Shown here: positions 34,501 through 49,500 of the stretch, in pieces
Position numbering within the stretch: the first letter of the stretch is position 1
Layout of the letters: the number at the start of each line of letters is the position of its first letter
DNA from: Pterobdella sp. o SKG-2022
Lineage: Eukaryota; Annelida; Clitellata; Hirudinida; Piscicolidae
NCBI GenBank assembly: GCA_964035795.1
Contig: OZ038323.1
Location: 1-64,000 of the forward strand
Length of the DNA stretch: 64,000 nt
Direction of reading: 5' to 3'
Translations under genes and position numbers: made by a program
Notes under the pieces: model-generated
Database searches by the model: none
What the model saw: only the letters and a program-made list of their open reading frames with translations
Told to the model about the DNA's origin: nothing

Positions 34501-37500
34501 AAAAAAATGCTTCGAGTTGTATGTGATGATGGATAAATTCTTAAAATGCCCTGTGGTCAGAAGCTGAGTAGATGAGAAACTTTTCAACACTCTTGTTGGA
34601 CTGTACACCAGGCACCACGAGAAAGTGGGTTCTCTCGTCGGAGCTGTCGAGAACTTGCAATCGCAACCATATAGATGTGTGAAACTCAAAAAAAAATTTA
34701 AGTAGCAGTGCAAAAACCGCCTTTTTTGGCCTGCTACCTCAAATCGCAAATTGTCATTATGAAAATGTCCTGAAAACAATGAAAGTCATATAAGCGAAAG
34801 GTTTTGAGATAAAATAAAAGTGACAAACCTTCGCAAGTATTCAGACCAACGACGTGGTAGCCTGCTTTGCACTGGCAAGTGTACGAGCCGTCAAGGTTGA
34901 CGCAGAAGGAGGAGGTGGTGTCACATGAGTCACTCATGTTTGAGCACTCGTTTACGTCTGCATGTCGTCAATTGAAATTATGGGCAATGTACTTCAAGGT
35001 GAGTTTTCATAGATAGAACAGAAGATTTTCCAAAATCAGACAAAAATGAAAAAGCATGAAAACCAAAGTTACCAAAGGTTTCAACCTCTAACGGGACAAA
35101 AATAGGGCTAGCTGCAAGGCTTCAATATTTTTGTATTTTTGCCATTTCTGCTTGTTGGGAAGCCCAGCCTACAGTTTGAAGCAAGTGTGAAGCTAAAAAG
35201 AATCAGAGCAGATAGCGTCCAGATGATGCATTTGCCAGCTTTATAAAGGAAATAGTGAGCTCATCAGGCCGTTTGCCGTCTCCTCTGTCAAAGCGTAATG
35301 GTTCTAGCTGACTGGGAAATCTAGCTTTGCCTAAAGCGCGTTTGATTAAATCGTTCAAGGCACGAATGTCAGTCAAGAAAAATGTGCTTTCCAATTTGAA
35401 GTTAAGCGTTGATTTCATCTGCTAGTTCTAGACGATTCTCTTTGCCACAGACATGCTTCTTGCACGTACGCTGTATGGTTTGTGGTGTCGAGTTGAAAGA
35501 GGACTTTTTATCTGATATAAAAATTGGCTTTTTTTTTGATTGTATTAACTTCGTATAGGCTGCAGAAGTGCAAAAACAGATTCGTTTTTGGTTTCCAAAT
35601 CTCAGGCTCGTCTGACAATATTTTGCAATAACATAGTTTTTATTTTGTATAAATATCTTTTGTTGTTTTTTGTTTGAAAATTTAAATTATAACAACAATT
35701 TTGTTTAAAAGCGTTTTTCAAGCGAGTTTTATCTGCCGTTGGGAAAATTTACCTTACGTGACGGTCACATTTCATATTTGGATTGCAAGATATTCAAGTT
35801 GACGCCATTGACCATAAGCTTTTTATTTCAAATCTACAGCGATAAGTTTTAGTTTTGCTACTTCCGTTAGATATATAAAGTTTTAAGAGAATCGGGTGAA
35901 ATAAAAGTAAAGGTTGAATTATTTCATAAAATTTCTTAACCATTTCTTCACTTGATCAGTTCTCAAAAAGAATATACGACCCAGTGTGATTGGAGTCATT
36001 TAAAGTTAATAAAAATCAAAAAATATTTGAATTAAAAGATATATACGATATATAAAAAAACAGAGCTAAATAAATTTCATTTTATATGTTGAAACCTTGG
36101 CAAAGAAGCCAATCAATGCTGCGATAGCCGTCGTAGCACTCACAGTGGTACGACCCCACGCTGTTGACGCATCTAGAGACGCTTTCGTTGCAGTTTTGCT
36201 TTCCCATCACACACTCGTCCACGTCTTCAATTATTTCAATTTTTGAAGATATTTTCATATGAAGTAGTGTTTTGTGAAAGCAATTAATTGCTCCACAACT
36301 TGCTTGAGGATAAAGAAAATAATTTAAGTTTGTTTTACCCAAGACAAAATATGCATGATCAAATGTTTGACAAAAATGAGATTGAAAAAATTATAATTTA
36401 TGAGAAATTTCATATTAACTCAGCAAAAAGTATAGCAATAAACATTGCTAAAAAAAATATAGAATCAATGAATTCGAGAAGCAAGTCTCGAGCGGTCATT
36501 CTTGAAAAATTTAATGAATTAATTAATACTTGATCAACGAATGCTATTCCAAAAAAGCAAAATACAGACATGCCATTAGTGAAAAAAACCCAAAATTCAC
36601 CATTTGAGGTCTCCAGTATTCACCATTTAAGGCACCCAATATTCACCATTTGAAATCTCCAGTATTCACCATTTAAGGCACCCAATATTCACCATTTGAA
36701 GTCTCCAGTATTCACCATTTAAGGCCCCCAATATTCACCATTTAAGGCCCCCAATATTCACCCTTTGAGGTCTCCAGTATTCATCATTTGAGGTCGCAAA
36801 TATTTACCGTTTGAGCTCTCTAATTTTCACCATTTGAAGTCTTCAATCTTCACCATTTGAGGTCCCAAATATTCATCATTTGAGGTCCCGAATATTCACC
36901 ATTTGAGCTCTTCAGTATTAACCATTGTAGGTCTTCAATGCTAATCATTTGAGGTCTACGATGCTCATTAGATAAAGCTCAGTTACAATGTTACTTTTGC
37001 ACAAATGATTAAAAAACATTTAGAAAAGGTATTAAAATCTCAATAAAAACTATTCATCTTTTTGCGGAAAATCATTAAATCGAACCTTCACAAGTGAATT
37101 GGTCAAGGCTTTGGTAACCCGGTAAACAAGAGCATTCAAAAAATCCATCTTTGTTAGAGCATGTAGAAATGTTGGAATTGCATAAATCTATCGTTTTGTC
37201 TCCTCTTCTATGAATTTCACAGAAATGTGCGTTATTTTATTAGCAATGCAAATATTTTATCAACTCACTTCTGGAAAGACGCGATCAAACTTGACTCTTC
37301 ACACTCATTGACATCTAAAATAAATCAATAAACTATAAAATGATAACGTTGAAACAAAAAAAACTCGAACCTCGGCAGGTTTTAGGCCCAGTCGATGTGT
37401 ACCCTCCTTTACACACACATTCGTAACCACCATACACGTTCTTGCACACTGATCTTGTGACGTTGCACACGTGTGTGCCTTCAGCACATTCATCAAAGTC

Positions 37501-40500
37501 TGTAGTTTAATTCTTATTTCATGTTCCATTAGCTTTGGTACTTACACTATCACCTAAGCAAACGAAGTCGTCGAAAGCTTGGAAACCTTTCAAGCAATCG
37601 CACCTGTATGAGCCTTGTAGGTTGTAACAAACCGAGTTGCTTGAGTTGCAGCGGTGATTTTGACATTCATTTACATCTTGACGTTTGTTTGATTACTTCA
37701 CAATTATTCAAACAAAAAACGGAAAGGAAAAATCTGAAACTTTTACCTTTACAATTGTGGGGCCCAATGTTGAAATATCCTGGGATACAGTCACACACAT
37801 AACTGCCAACTTTATTGACACACACGGAGATGGAGAGATCACAGTTTGTGGAATAGTTTGAACACTCATCTATATCTGAAAAAAAAACAGAATACTATTT
37901 CCCCCACACCAATCTGAATTTATAATGATAATTATGAAAACAGTGCTTATGGAACAGCGCAAATCATAAGTAGGGAGAAGACTAGTTATTAGGAGCATCC
38001 TCGGTGTGACTGCAATCATTAGAAGCATCCTTGGTGTGAAAAGACTGCAGTGATTAGGAGCATCCTCAGTGTGAAAGGACTGCAGTAATTATGAGCATCT
38101 TCGGTGTGACAGCCGTGATTAGGAGCATCCTCGGTGTGAAAAGACTGTAGCCATTGGGAGCATCTTCAGTGTGAAAGAACTGCAGTGATTAGGAGCATCT
38201 TCGGTGTGAAAAGACTGCAGTGATTTGGAGCATCCTCAGTGTGACAGCAGTGATTAAAACCATCCTCGGTGTGAAAGGACTGCAGCCATTGGGAGTATTC
38301 TGGGAGGGAAAAGACTGTAGCCATCAGAAGCATCTTAAAATTGAGAAAACTGCAAACATTGGGGTTATCTTGGGAGGGCGATGTTTGTAAAGTCTGAAAT
38401 TGATTAAAAATTAAAGAGTGAACAGAGAAAGGCAGAAATGTAAGCTTTGTTAAAATTTAAGTGTTGTGTAAATTGTTCAATTATTTCCCTTAGTTAATTT
38501 AGTTCTATCCATTCATTGATTATAAAATATTTTTGAAACATTATGTATTAAGAAAAAAATGAAATTTTTTTGAAAAACCTGTGCAAATGACAGGGTTGAT
38601 GTTCTCATACCCAGGCAAACAATCGCATTCGAATGAGCCGTAGGTGTTGTGACACGAAGAAATGCTGGCATTGCAGTTGTCACTCTTTTCTGCACACTCA
38701 TTTACATCTTTGTTATTTCATCAAATTTTTTTGAAAATTAATTTATAATCTTTTTTAATAATTAAATATATGTAACCGGTGCAGATTTTAGCAGTGCTAC
38801 TTTTATAGCCTGGAATACAAAGGCAATTGTAAGACCCTTGGGTGTTTTGACACACAGATATTAGTCGGTCGCACTGATCTGTCGCCAAATAGCATTCATC
38901 TATATCTGCGTGAAAAGTGGCAGCATCAATCTCATTGTATGGCTCACCCAGGCTCTTACCTCTACAGATGAAGTTGCTAATAGACTCATATCCAAGGTTA
39001 CATTTGCAATAGTACGAGCCAACAGTATTTTCACAAATCGATATCGAGTCATTGCAGTCGGTGATTGGAAGTTCAATGCACTCGTTCTGATCTGTGTGAT
39101 AAATCCTCTCTCAAAGTTTTTTAAAAAATTCTCAAATCCACAAACCTCGGCATTTTTTGCTACTAATACTGACGTAGCCCTTGTTACACGTGCATGTGTA
39201 ATCCCCGTCGACATTTGAGCAAAACGTGCTTGATATGTTGCAAGTGTTGTTACTCGTGACACATTCATCGATGTCTGCGGAAAATTAATGTTTGAACAAA
39301 GTAATAGAAATTGAATTTCAAAATAACCTTTGCAAGTAATTGCGTTGACGTTGATATACCCGGAAATGCATGCACACATGTAAGATCCTTCGACGTTGAT
39401 ACAGGAAGAGTGTGAAGTGTTGCATTTGTGAGTGTTCAAGCTGCATTCGTCGTTGTCTTTAAGGAGAAAATTTGAAACGATAAGAATTGAAAGTTCCTAA
39501 TATTTAAAACAGACAGCACCGTTCGCCGCAGAAGAAACTAATTCTGAGTAAGTTGTATATCAAAATATATTTTCATAACTCTAAATGGTTAGTTATAACG
39601 TTTAACAAAATAAATTTTGTAAATAATTAGCCTCAAAATTGTGAATCATAAAAACATAAAACTTCATTTTTTGAGTTTTCATTTGATGACTCTTCCACAG
39701 TGTGTTTTTGCTAAATTAAATTTTTAGCAAGCTTTATAAAAACCACATCAAATCACAGTAAACAAGTGAAAGGAAGCTTCATTAAGGCAAGCGTTGAGTC
39801 GATGAAAAATCATTTGAAGGGAGGCAGTTTATGGTGTTTGGTTCATCATCTTGTTCCTATACACAGCCCCGGCACCCGTATATAAGAAGGATAACGAAAA
39901 TAAAAGCTAAAAATAATGAAAACTAACAATAGAAAAAATAATATTGAATAAAAAGAATAAAAGAAAACAATGAAAAATAGGAACCTTGACAAGTAATGGC
40001 AGAGGTGCTGTTGTAACCAGAGTGACAGTCGCAGACATACGAGCCTTGCAGATTCCTGCATCGAGAAATGCTTCTGTTGCAATGGTCCTGCAGGTTCAAG
40101 CATTCATTCACGTCTGCAAGATCAGTTCAAAGAATTATTTTTTATAAAGAAAACTTATTCACGATTTCATAGCAAAGTGAAGGTTCAAGCACCTTTGCAT
40201 GCGGTGGGGTTGATGGAGATGAAGCCCGTAACACAGTGACATTCATAAGATCCTATCTTGTTGACGCACACTGAACTGCTAGTCTCGCAGCGGTGAGATC
40301 TAGTGTTGCACTCGTCAACATCTTCCAATAAAAAAAAATTAAATTCAGCCACGAATCATGGTTCCAAACCTATGCATTCCTTGGGGCTGCTGTTCAAATA
40401 CCCAAGCGTACAACTACACTCGTAACTTCCAGCTACGTTGAAACACACTGACGTGGCCTGGTCACAGAAATCAACTCGATTCAAGCACTCGTCAAAATCT

Positions 40501-43500
40501 TTTGGTTGGTGCATTGTTTTCATAGTTCCAAATAATTAATTCAAATGAATTATTTTTGTTTTTAGATATTTTTAAACTTTGATTGTACAGACCTACACAT
40601 ATCAAAGAGCTTTTGGCTTGGTAGCCAGCGGCACAGCGACAACGGTAGGTGCCCTCCATGTTCACGCACGTTGAAATGGAAATGTTGCATTGGTGTGATC
40701 CTTGTGTGCACTCATTTACATCTTGAAGTTTATTATGGTCGTTTATGGAATAGTGATTCAATTGTTAAAACCTATTGTTCTAATACAATAAAACTTTTGT
40801 GTTTTTGTAACCAATATTTTAAATTTCATGAAATTCTGAATACATTCATTGAGAAATTAAAATTAGTTAAATTAGCCAAACTTAACCTGTTTGTGCCCAT
40901 TTAGCAACTATCTCAATATTTATATGAATCTAAGTAACTAGGGTTATACTTCCAATATTTGATTAATTTTTCTGAATTTCCGATTCGAATTTTAGAATAT
41001 TTGAGTTTAAAATTTTTTAAATTCCACTTTGACGGATGTTAATTAAAAATCTTTTTAAGGTCAGCAATTATTTTTTCTCTTACAATCTTTACCTCATTGC
41101 TTGTTATTACTGTTTAAATTTACTTCATGATTGACCTGTTCTAATGGTCTGCATGGATTAGCACCCCGTGAAACCAATCAATTCTTCCCGATGGACTGCC
41201 AGCTTGTCGTGGTCGGGAGGCTTGAGCATCTCAGTAACCCTGAGAGCTATGCCGCTTGGAGCGCAAGCTCCTGGCAGGGCCACCCAAGCCGGACAGGTCA
41301 AATGGTAGAGGTCGGGCTAAGTGCAGTCTACTGGCCCTCCAGGCTGGAGGTTTGAACTAGGCTAACAACCCGGCTCTGTAAAAAAAATCTGTTATAGAAA
41401 CTACAACAAACTCTGAGAACTGCTTGGTCCAGAAAAGGTTCTCTCTAGCAGAGCCTATGACGCAAGCTGGTGAAATCCCTCGTTAGGGAAAGCCAGTGCG
41501 CTGACTACACTTTTGACGAACAAGACCAAAACCAGGATAGGGATTTGGAACATCAGAACTCTACACGAGACAGGCAAGACAGCTCAAATTTGTTAAAAAA
41601 TGAAAAGATACAACTTGAAGATTCTAGGCCGACATCCTGACTTCAACTGAAATGCTACATCCTCTTTTATGCAAGAGCTGGAATCAAGAATGAGTGCCAG
41701 ATGACTGGAAAAGAAAACACCTCGTAAAGCTGCCAAAGAAAGGGGACTTTACATCTTGCAAAAACTGGTGAGGAATCATGCTGTTGTCTATTCCCGGAAA
41801 AATACTGAGCAGAATCATCCTCAAAAGACTGTAAAACCCCTTGGACAAAACACTTCAGGATAAACAAGCAGGCTTCTAACAAGATCGCTTATGCACGGAT
41901 CACATTGCAACCATGCGCGTCATCATCGAGCAGTCCCTCGAGTGGCAGACCCCCTGTACGCAGTCTTTGTCGACTTCTTAAAAGCTTTTGACAGTGTTGA
42001 CCAAAATGTCATCTGGAGACTGATGCATCACTACGGCTTTCCACCAAAGTTTATAAACATCATCCAGCAAATGTACGAAGACGCTACCTGTCAAGTGATC
42101 CACGAAGGAGAACTAATGGAAACTTTCAGCGTAAAAAGTGGCGTCCGTCAGAGTTGTTTATTCTCACCGATCATTTTCCTGATGGTGGTTGATTGGGACA
42201 TGAGGCAGTCCATAAAAGATCAAAAAACAGGCATCCAGTGGGCCTTCAAAAAACAGCTGGAAGGCCTAGACTTCGCAGATGACATAAGCCTTCTTTCCCA
42301 CAAGCAGCAAGATGCGCAAAAGAAACTATGTCGTTTGGCAGAAGAAGCTGAAAAAACAGGACTTCAAATCAATACTGGGAAGACAAAGATCGAGAGTCAA
42401 CAACGAAAAACCAAGATCCAGTGAAACTTCATGTCGAGGAAATAAAAAAGGTTGACAAGTTTGTCTACTTGGGCAGTGTTGTCAGCAAAAATGGGGGAAC
42501 AGAGGAAGGCATCAAAAGCCGCATCAACAAAGCTAGACACGTTTTAAACACCCTCCGACAAATCTGGAGATTGAAAGCCCTTTCCTTCCACAATAAGATC
42601 AAGATTTTTAACACTAAGGTAAAATTTGTTTTAGTCTATGGCTCAGAGACGTGGCGAGTGACAATTATCATCACCCACAAGCGACAGACCTTCATGAACC
42701 GATGCCCAAAAAACATTCTGATGGTCAGAAATTGTCTCCAACGAAGAACTTTGGAACAAGACAAAACAATTCACATTGGAGACGGAAATAAAGAAACGGA
42801 AATGGGGATGGATAGGTCATACACTACGCAAGCCTGCAGCCAATTTCACTAGACAGGTCTTAGACTGGAACCCACAGAAGAAGAGAAAAGTTGGCCGACC
42901 TAAGCAGACCTGGCGGAAAAGCATCGAGGCAGAAACGAAGGCTACCGGAATGACGTGGGCCGAGCTGAAGAGGAACAGCCAGAACCAAATACGTTGAAGA
43001 AGTGTTTTTGCAGCCCTATGCTCCCAAGGATGCAAGAGAAAAAATTAAACTAAACTAAACAGAAACCAATCAATTGCGCAACCAAAACCCCAGATCAAAT
43101 GGTCGACTTAGTCACTTATTGAAAAATATTCAAATAAGACATAAAAATTTATGATTGAGAAGAAACACAATAAAATATGTTTAAGTTAATTCTATTTATT
43201 ATTTTAAAAGTTGAATAGTTGAGATTAATGTAAAATTAACAGAATAAAAGGCATTAAAAGTTGCTGATCTCATATGAGATCAATGGGCGTTTAACGCAAA
43301 ATAAATGTTACTTGTGGAATATAAATTTTATAATATTACAAAAATAAATAAAATTTTTAAATGAATGAGAAAATTAATTTTTGCAAATGTTAGTTACTAT
43401 GTAGAAGAGAAACAAACTTTGCTAAAGCATATGAAATACGTCCCCCTCAGCTGATGTATTTATGCAAATATCGATGGTGATTTTACTGATATTGAAAATG

Positions 43501-46500
43501 GAAAAGTATGTGGAATTCTCAAAAATAATTTTTGCTAAAAGATGGTGATAAGTATGTAGTTAAATACAAGTTTAAACAAAAAAATGCTTTCAAAAAAGTG
43601 GAAATTGTGCAACTTAGAACCTTTTTGGCTCTGTACAACCCGCGAATATACCAAGCTATGCCCTATAAGTAAGACTGGAAAATTTTATTAGAAACTATTC
43701 ATAAAAATAGAGGGAATAAGCGACCACATAATTGGGCAAACGAAGAAAGTGATATGCACGCTTAAAGAGCCATTAGCCGATCCTACTTGGAAAACTCTGC
43801 ATTAGTCAGCAACAGGTACAATTGTTTGAGACTTTTTAATCAGGTCTGTTTCAATATTCAGAAACATATTATAACTAGAAATTAACAAAGAAGATGTCAA
43901 CATAAGCCATGCACCGTTAGACCACACTCATTTTGCCAAAAATGCACGGTTACTTTGTGCGGACCTTTTATTTTTCTTCTAATTTTAAATAAGAATGAGA
44001 TTTTTTTTTCAGAAGTTGGTAAAATTCGCTGTTATTGTATGTTAAACTTCGTTTTCTATTGCTTGAATATAGCACAGTTTCAAAAATAACTTGATAAAAT
44101 GAAGCAACTTTTTTGATACTTTTTTTAAATTGGAATTTTCAACATGATAAGCTTAGTCAAAAATCATTAGTATATCTTTAATAAGAGAACCTTTCTTTAT
44201 AGTACTCTAGTATTAACAACAGTTGAATTTAATTAATAATTACAAAGTAAATATATATATATATATATATATATATTTTTAAAAGTTTGTGAAGAAACCC
44301 GAGTTAGCAAAGCCAAAGGGTTGCACAAAATCCGCGAGAGGTACTTATTGGTGAAATAAAAAAATACAAAGTAATATTTGTATGGTATATTGTCATTGGT
44401 TATTTAAAATATATTGTTCTAATTTAGTTTTAAAATTATTTTTTTATTGATTGTTTTTAAGTTATTAGGAAGTTTATTCCAATATTTAAGACCCATTATA
44501 GATGAAGACATTTTCTTTAAACATATGTTACATTTTACTTTTTTGTAGTTGTTGCTGATTTCAAACTACAAGTATTATTTTATTATTTTACAACAATATC
44601 GCTTACCATACTTCATCAGGACAAAAACTGGGACATATCCTATGCTCATTAAACAAAACAAAACACGAAAAAATAGACAAAAAAGAAGTTTACTAGTTGA
44701 AGTGTTCCTGCGATAACAACAAATCATACATTGGTCAAACCAGGGTGAGCATAAGAAATCGAATAAAGCAGAATAAAGCAGATATATGTTCAAAAAAGCT
44801 AGAATCTACAATATCAGGAATATCAAAGCATGTCCGCCAATGTAATCACGGCCAAATAAACTGACAAACCAGAGATAATCGCAACTTTTTCGCAAAAAAA
44901 CAAAAATATTTTACAAAAAAACCTTCTAGTTCGTGGAAGCTTAGAAATAAAAAACATAATACAATAATCAGTGGCTATAACGACCCACAATGTTACGTCA
45001 ATACCAAAGCCTGGGACCTACTAGAGAGAAAGCAAATGATACAAAAGAAGGGGAGCAGGAGTTAAACTCCAAATTATAACATCAAGCAATAATTTCACCA
45101 TTCATAAGTATTTCAAAATACATCTCATGTAATAAAACAATATTACATAATTAAAAATTTTTCAAGTTGTCAAAAATTTTCTTATCTATGGTTTTTCCGT
45201 TTTAATTCTTTACTTTTCTCTACAACTTTGCTAATGAATTATGACAAGGTTTTACTTGTTGAAAATTTTGGCTAAATAAAAAGTTTTTTTTTACGTGTTC
45301 TTATAAATTCTTATAATTTAAAGTTACTGGTAAAATTCAAGTATTATTTGTGTTTAAGTTGAAGATTTTTGTTAGGGTTAGGTCAAAATTATGTTTGTGC
45401 TTATAGAAGTAAATTACGAATTGATATTTGGTTAGAATTTTTATTTTCAGAATTTTAAGATTATTATAGTAGATATGGTCAGTTTATTTAAGATTTAGGC
45501 ATTCCAAAACATAGCCATTAGGATTCTAATGGCTGTGTTTTGGACTTTTTGAAGTTTAGTTATTCTAATTTTTTGGTAGATGCCCATATGTTATAGCATT
45601 AGTTTAATTTTGATTGAAAAAATAATTTATAGACATTCATTAAATTGTTTACAGTATTAAGACTTTTAACTTATAGAATTGCTATGCATTTGGAGATCCT
45701 TAATTAAGTTTTTTAAATGTTCTTTGAAAGTTAATATATTGTCAAAGTTTACTCTTAAAAACTTAATATTATTTTTGTGTGAGTTGATTATTATCTAGCT
45801 TTAGTAATATTTTATAATAGTCTATTTTCACATTGTTATTGTAAAAGATTACGAAATTTTTTTTTAGCAGTGTTTACAAATAGTTTGTTAAGTTTAAAGT
45901 ATTTGGAAATATTGCTTAAATTATTGATTATTCTATTGTTTATAATAGCGTAAAAATATTTAAATGCATTTAATTATTTTAATTTAAACTTTTTTTCATA
46001 ACTTAATTAGTTTAAAATATTTGGAATTATTTAAAAGAAATCAAAATATCAAAAAAAAACTCTACTATAAAAAGAGAATGAGATGGATATGTCGTCAGCG
46101 TACATTATGGTGTTGTAAGACGTATCAAGAGGAAAGTCATTTATGAATGTTAAAAACAGAAGAGGGCCTAGGATGGATCCTTGAGGGACACCCATTTTTA
46201 TTTTCATGTTATTAGAACTATAACCTCCTATCTTCGTTATTTGATATCTATTCCTTATGTAGATATTTAATCATGTTATGGCATCATCTGATAAATCCAA
46301 GTTTTTGAGTTTATTAATTAAAATGTTAAGGTTTATAAAATCAAAAGCTTTGCTTAAGTCGAAGAATATAGTTATGTATAGGTTCTGATTATCTATATTA
46401 TTTATGATATGGTATTTAAGTAGATTGAGCCAGATTTCTGTAGATAGTTGTTTTCGAAATTCATATTCAGTATTGCTTATATAGTCATGCTCTTTGATGT

Positions 46501-49500
46501 GTTTATAGATTTGGTACGAGGGTTTCCTCCACTACACTAAAGAGAAATATCTCTTGGTAGTTGTTACAGTAACTGTGGTCGCTCTTGTTTTTATACAGTA
46601 AAATTCCGCATATCTTGAGGGACTGATCCTACATCGCAGCACTTAAGTAGGAGTTTGTGTAGATGGTTGAAGAAATCACTTTTTCCGACTCAATATCTCA
46701 GAGGAATGGCATCATTGCCTGGAACTTTGGCGCATGCCAAAGAATCGATGGCCTTGATTAGTTTCTCTAAGGTTGGTAAAGAATCGAGCTTATCTATAAT
46801 GGGAAGAGACTGTATATTCTGGATTAGTTGATCGGATATTTTAAAATCTCTTGAATATATCTCTTGTAAGTGTTCAGCCCATCTTTCCATTTGTTTCCCT
46901 CTGTCTTTTAAAGTCTCCTAAGAACTTAATCTTATGGGTGCAGATTTAAATATATATGAACCAAATGTTATTTTTATTCCTTCGTACACGGCAGCAACAT
47001 TCTCACCATCTGATGCTCTCTGGATACTTTTTGATGTAGTTGACCAGTAATCATTTGCACAATGGCGAGCAGTTGCTTTTGCAAAGTATCGAGCCTTTCG
47101 GTAGCTAGTAAGTGTCTCCTCTGAAAGGTTTCGCTTATACTCGAGAAAAGCGGCTCTTTTGGCGTAGATAATTGAATTGAGTGTTTCGATTTCTGCATCA
47201 AACCAGTCCGGGTTCCGTTTAATTTTGCGCCAGAAGGTGTTCATAGCAAATTTCTGGATGGCTTTACTTGTATAACTCTATATTTCATCAGTATTTTTTG
47301 TTGGACTTTCTTTTAACGCCTTCTGCATATATTTTGCGAATCGTTCTTGTAAATTTGCATTAGTAATTCTTGACTAGTCGATATGTGGTTTCTTTGGCCT
47401 TGACCAATGAATTTTCTTTACTTGAATTCTAAGCCTTCTGCTTACAAGCGAATGAGCGGTATCGCAGTCAGAACTATAATAGCTACGTGTAATCTGAGCG
47501 TAGTTTAGCAGACCGACGCGTAATGATGAGGTCAAGTTGATGCCAATGCTTTGATCCAGGATGACACCAGAAAACTCGATGAAAAGGCTTTGTGTTGAAA
47601 AATTTATTTTTTACGCAGAGATCGTGCTGGCAGCATAACTCAGGCAAACATTTACCATTTTTGTTTAACTTTTCTACACCGAAGTGACCAATAACTCGAA
47701 GCCATGAGTCATGATTTTCACCAACTTTTGCATTGAAATCTCCCAAGAGGTAGAGATGGTCGGATTTGGAAACATTTCCGATGTTTCTTTAAAGTTTCTA
47801 GTAAAATACATCTTTTTCTTCAGATTTGTAGTAGAGTGTAGGGGCGTAGATACTGAGCAAAGTCTCTGGACCTACTGAGAACGTAAAGCGTAAGAACAGT
47901 ATGCACTCAGTTTTGCAAGAAGGGGGCTTAATATTGGAAAAAATTGTTTCTCACTGCAAATCCTACACCCTGAAGCCGATTTTCATCATAATTCTTTCCT
48001 TGCCAGAAGATAGTATAATCTAATTTTCTTAGGCTGCCATTTGATAAAAGCCTTGTCTCTTGTAGAGCGGCTATATATATTTTTAATCGCTTCAGCTCCG
48101 AATTGATCATGGCTGTTTTTCTAGAGTCATGGATCTGCAATGGGCCCTCAAAATGTTCGCCATAGAGCGTTCTTACATTTCAGTTTGCAACCTTCATCTC
48201 AGTGATTTTTGCTTTTATTTTTATTGTTTTCAAATATTTTGGTGCATAGGTATACGGGTTCTGTTTTTGGCTTTTGACAGCTTCAAGTCTCTAATTGAAG
48301 CGGCATTTTGCGACGAGTCATGTCATCTTATTGGCCAGGGACTGCCTGGCTTGAGGCGGCTGGTAGTCGACCAACAGAACTTCGAGGGTTCATCCCACCG
48401 TCAGAAACAACCCGTAGCACTCAGGTTTGTGCCGATTCACCTAGACTTACAAACTAAATTATTGTTTTCGTTACTATCATTAATATTATTAATTTCATCA
48501 ATATCGTTATTGCCATTCTTTTAATCATCATTAAAATTTTTATTATTAATATTATTAATCGTTGTATTTCTATATTTTATGTTCACTGAAAGTTTTTTTC
48601 GGTTTGAGATATGAGTTGACGTTTAGTTAGTTGAGATAATAGTTAATACCAGATTGGCTTAAAGCTTCACTCAAAGACCGCAGATCCTATGCTGGGACAC
48701 TATCTGATAGTGATCACAGACTTTTTATAACAGAAATTTCCACCAAAAAATTATATACAAAAAACAAATGAAAGTAAAAAATCATCAAAAAACACCTACA
48801 ATGTTGAGGCTCTATGCAACAAAAACAGCAAAGCAAACCTGGATTACATAAAGCTTATTAGAGAAAGCTGCAAAATTTATACAAAAAACAAACACACCAA
48901 GGCATCAACAGTAAAATGAAAACACTCTTAGATATACCAAACTCAGCTTCAAAAAAATATTAACTCATGGAAGAACTGAAGCAAGAAATGACAGTTGACA
49001 TTTAAAACAACTCTCTATCCAACAAGAACAACTGAGATTAAATATAATGAACGAAAAAAAACCTTCAAAAGTTAAACTACTGAAACACAAACGTAATCTC
49101 TTTCAAAAACAATTGAAAATTTTTTTTCAAACAATACGAAATAATAATATTGATCAAATAATTAACATCATAAATGACACCCCAATAACAAAAAAAATGT
49201 TTGAAGGCACAAAAAAACTACATATGAAACAAAACATGAAACCAATATTCAATGAATAACTCATTTCACCAATGCCCCACCAGCCCACTTCCTTACTCAT
49301 CCAATACCTCACTTCTCCAATATCTCACCTCTGCAATACTTCACCTCTCCCATACCTCACCATTCCAAACACTCATCTCACGAATACGCCACCTCTCAAA
49401 TACCCTATCTTTCAAATATTTCGCCTCTCCAATTTCTCACCACTCCAAAGACTCACCACTCCATTACCTCATCTCTCCAATACCACACTTCCAATACTTC

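Noticed and set aside
37540..37553. GTAAGT near exon 15 as its donor
   Set aside because: Using it would add residues and end in phase 0, breaking the phase-1 rule followed by all whole-domain exons. GTGATA at 37553-37548 keeps the phase.
38910..39218. 102-codon plus-strand frame
   Set aside because: It is antisense to cbEGF exons 10 and 11 and the intron between them. The minus strand has the EGF cysteine pattern.
41131..41355. Plus-strand 74-codon frame
   Set aside because: It spans the target duplication and the 5' leader of a LINE. No protein family was recognised.
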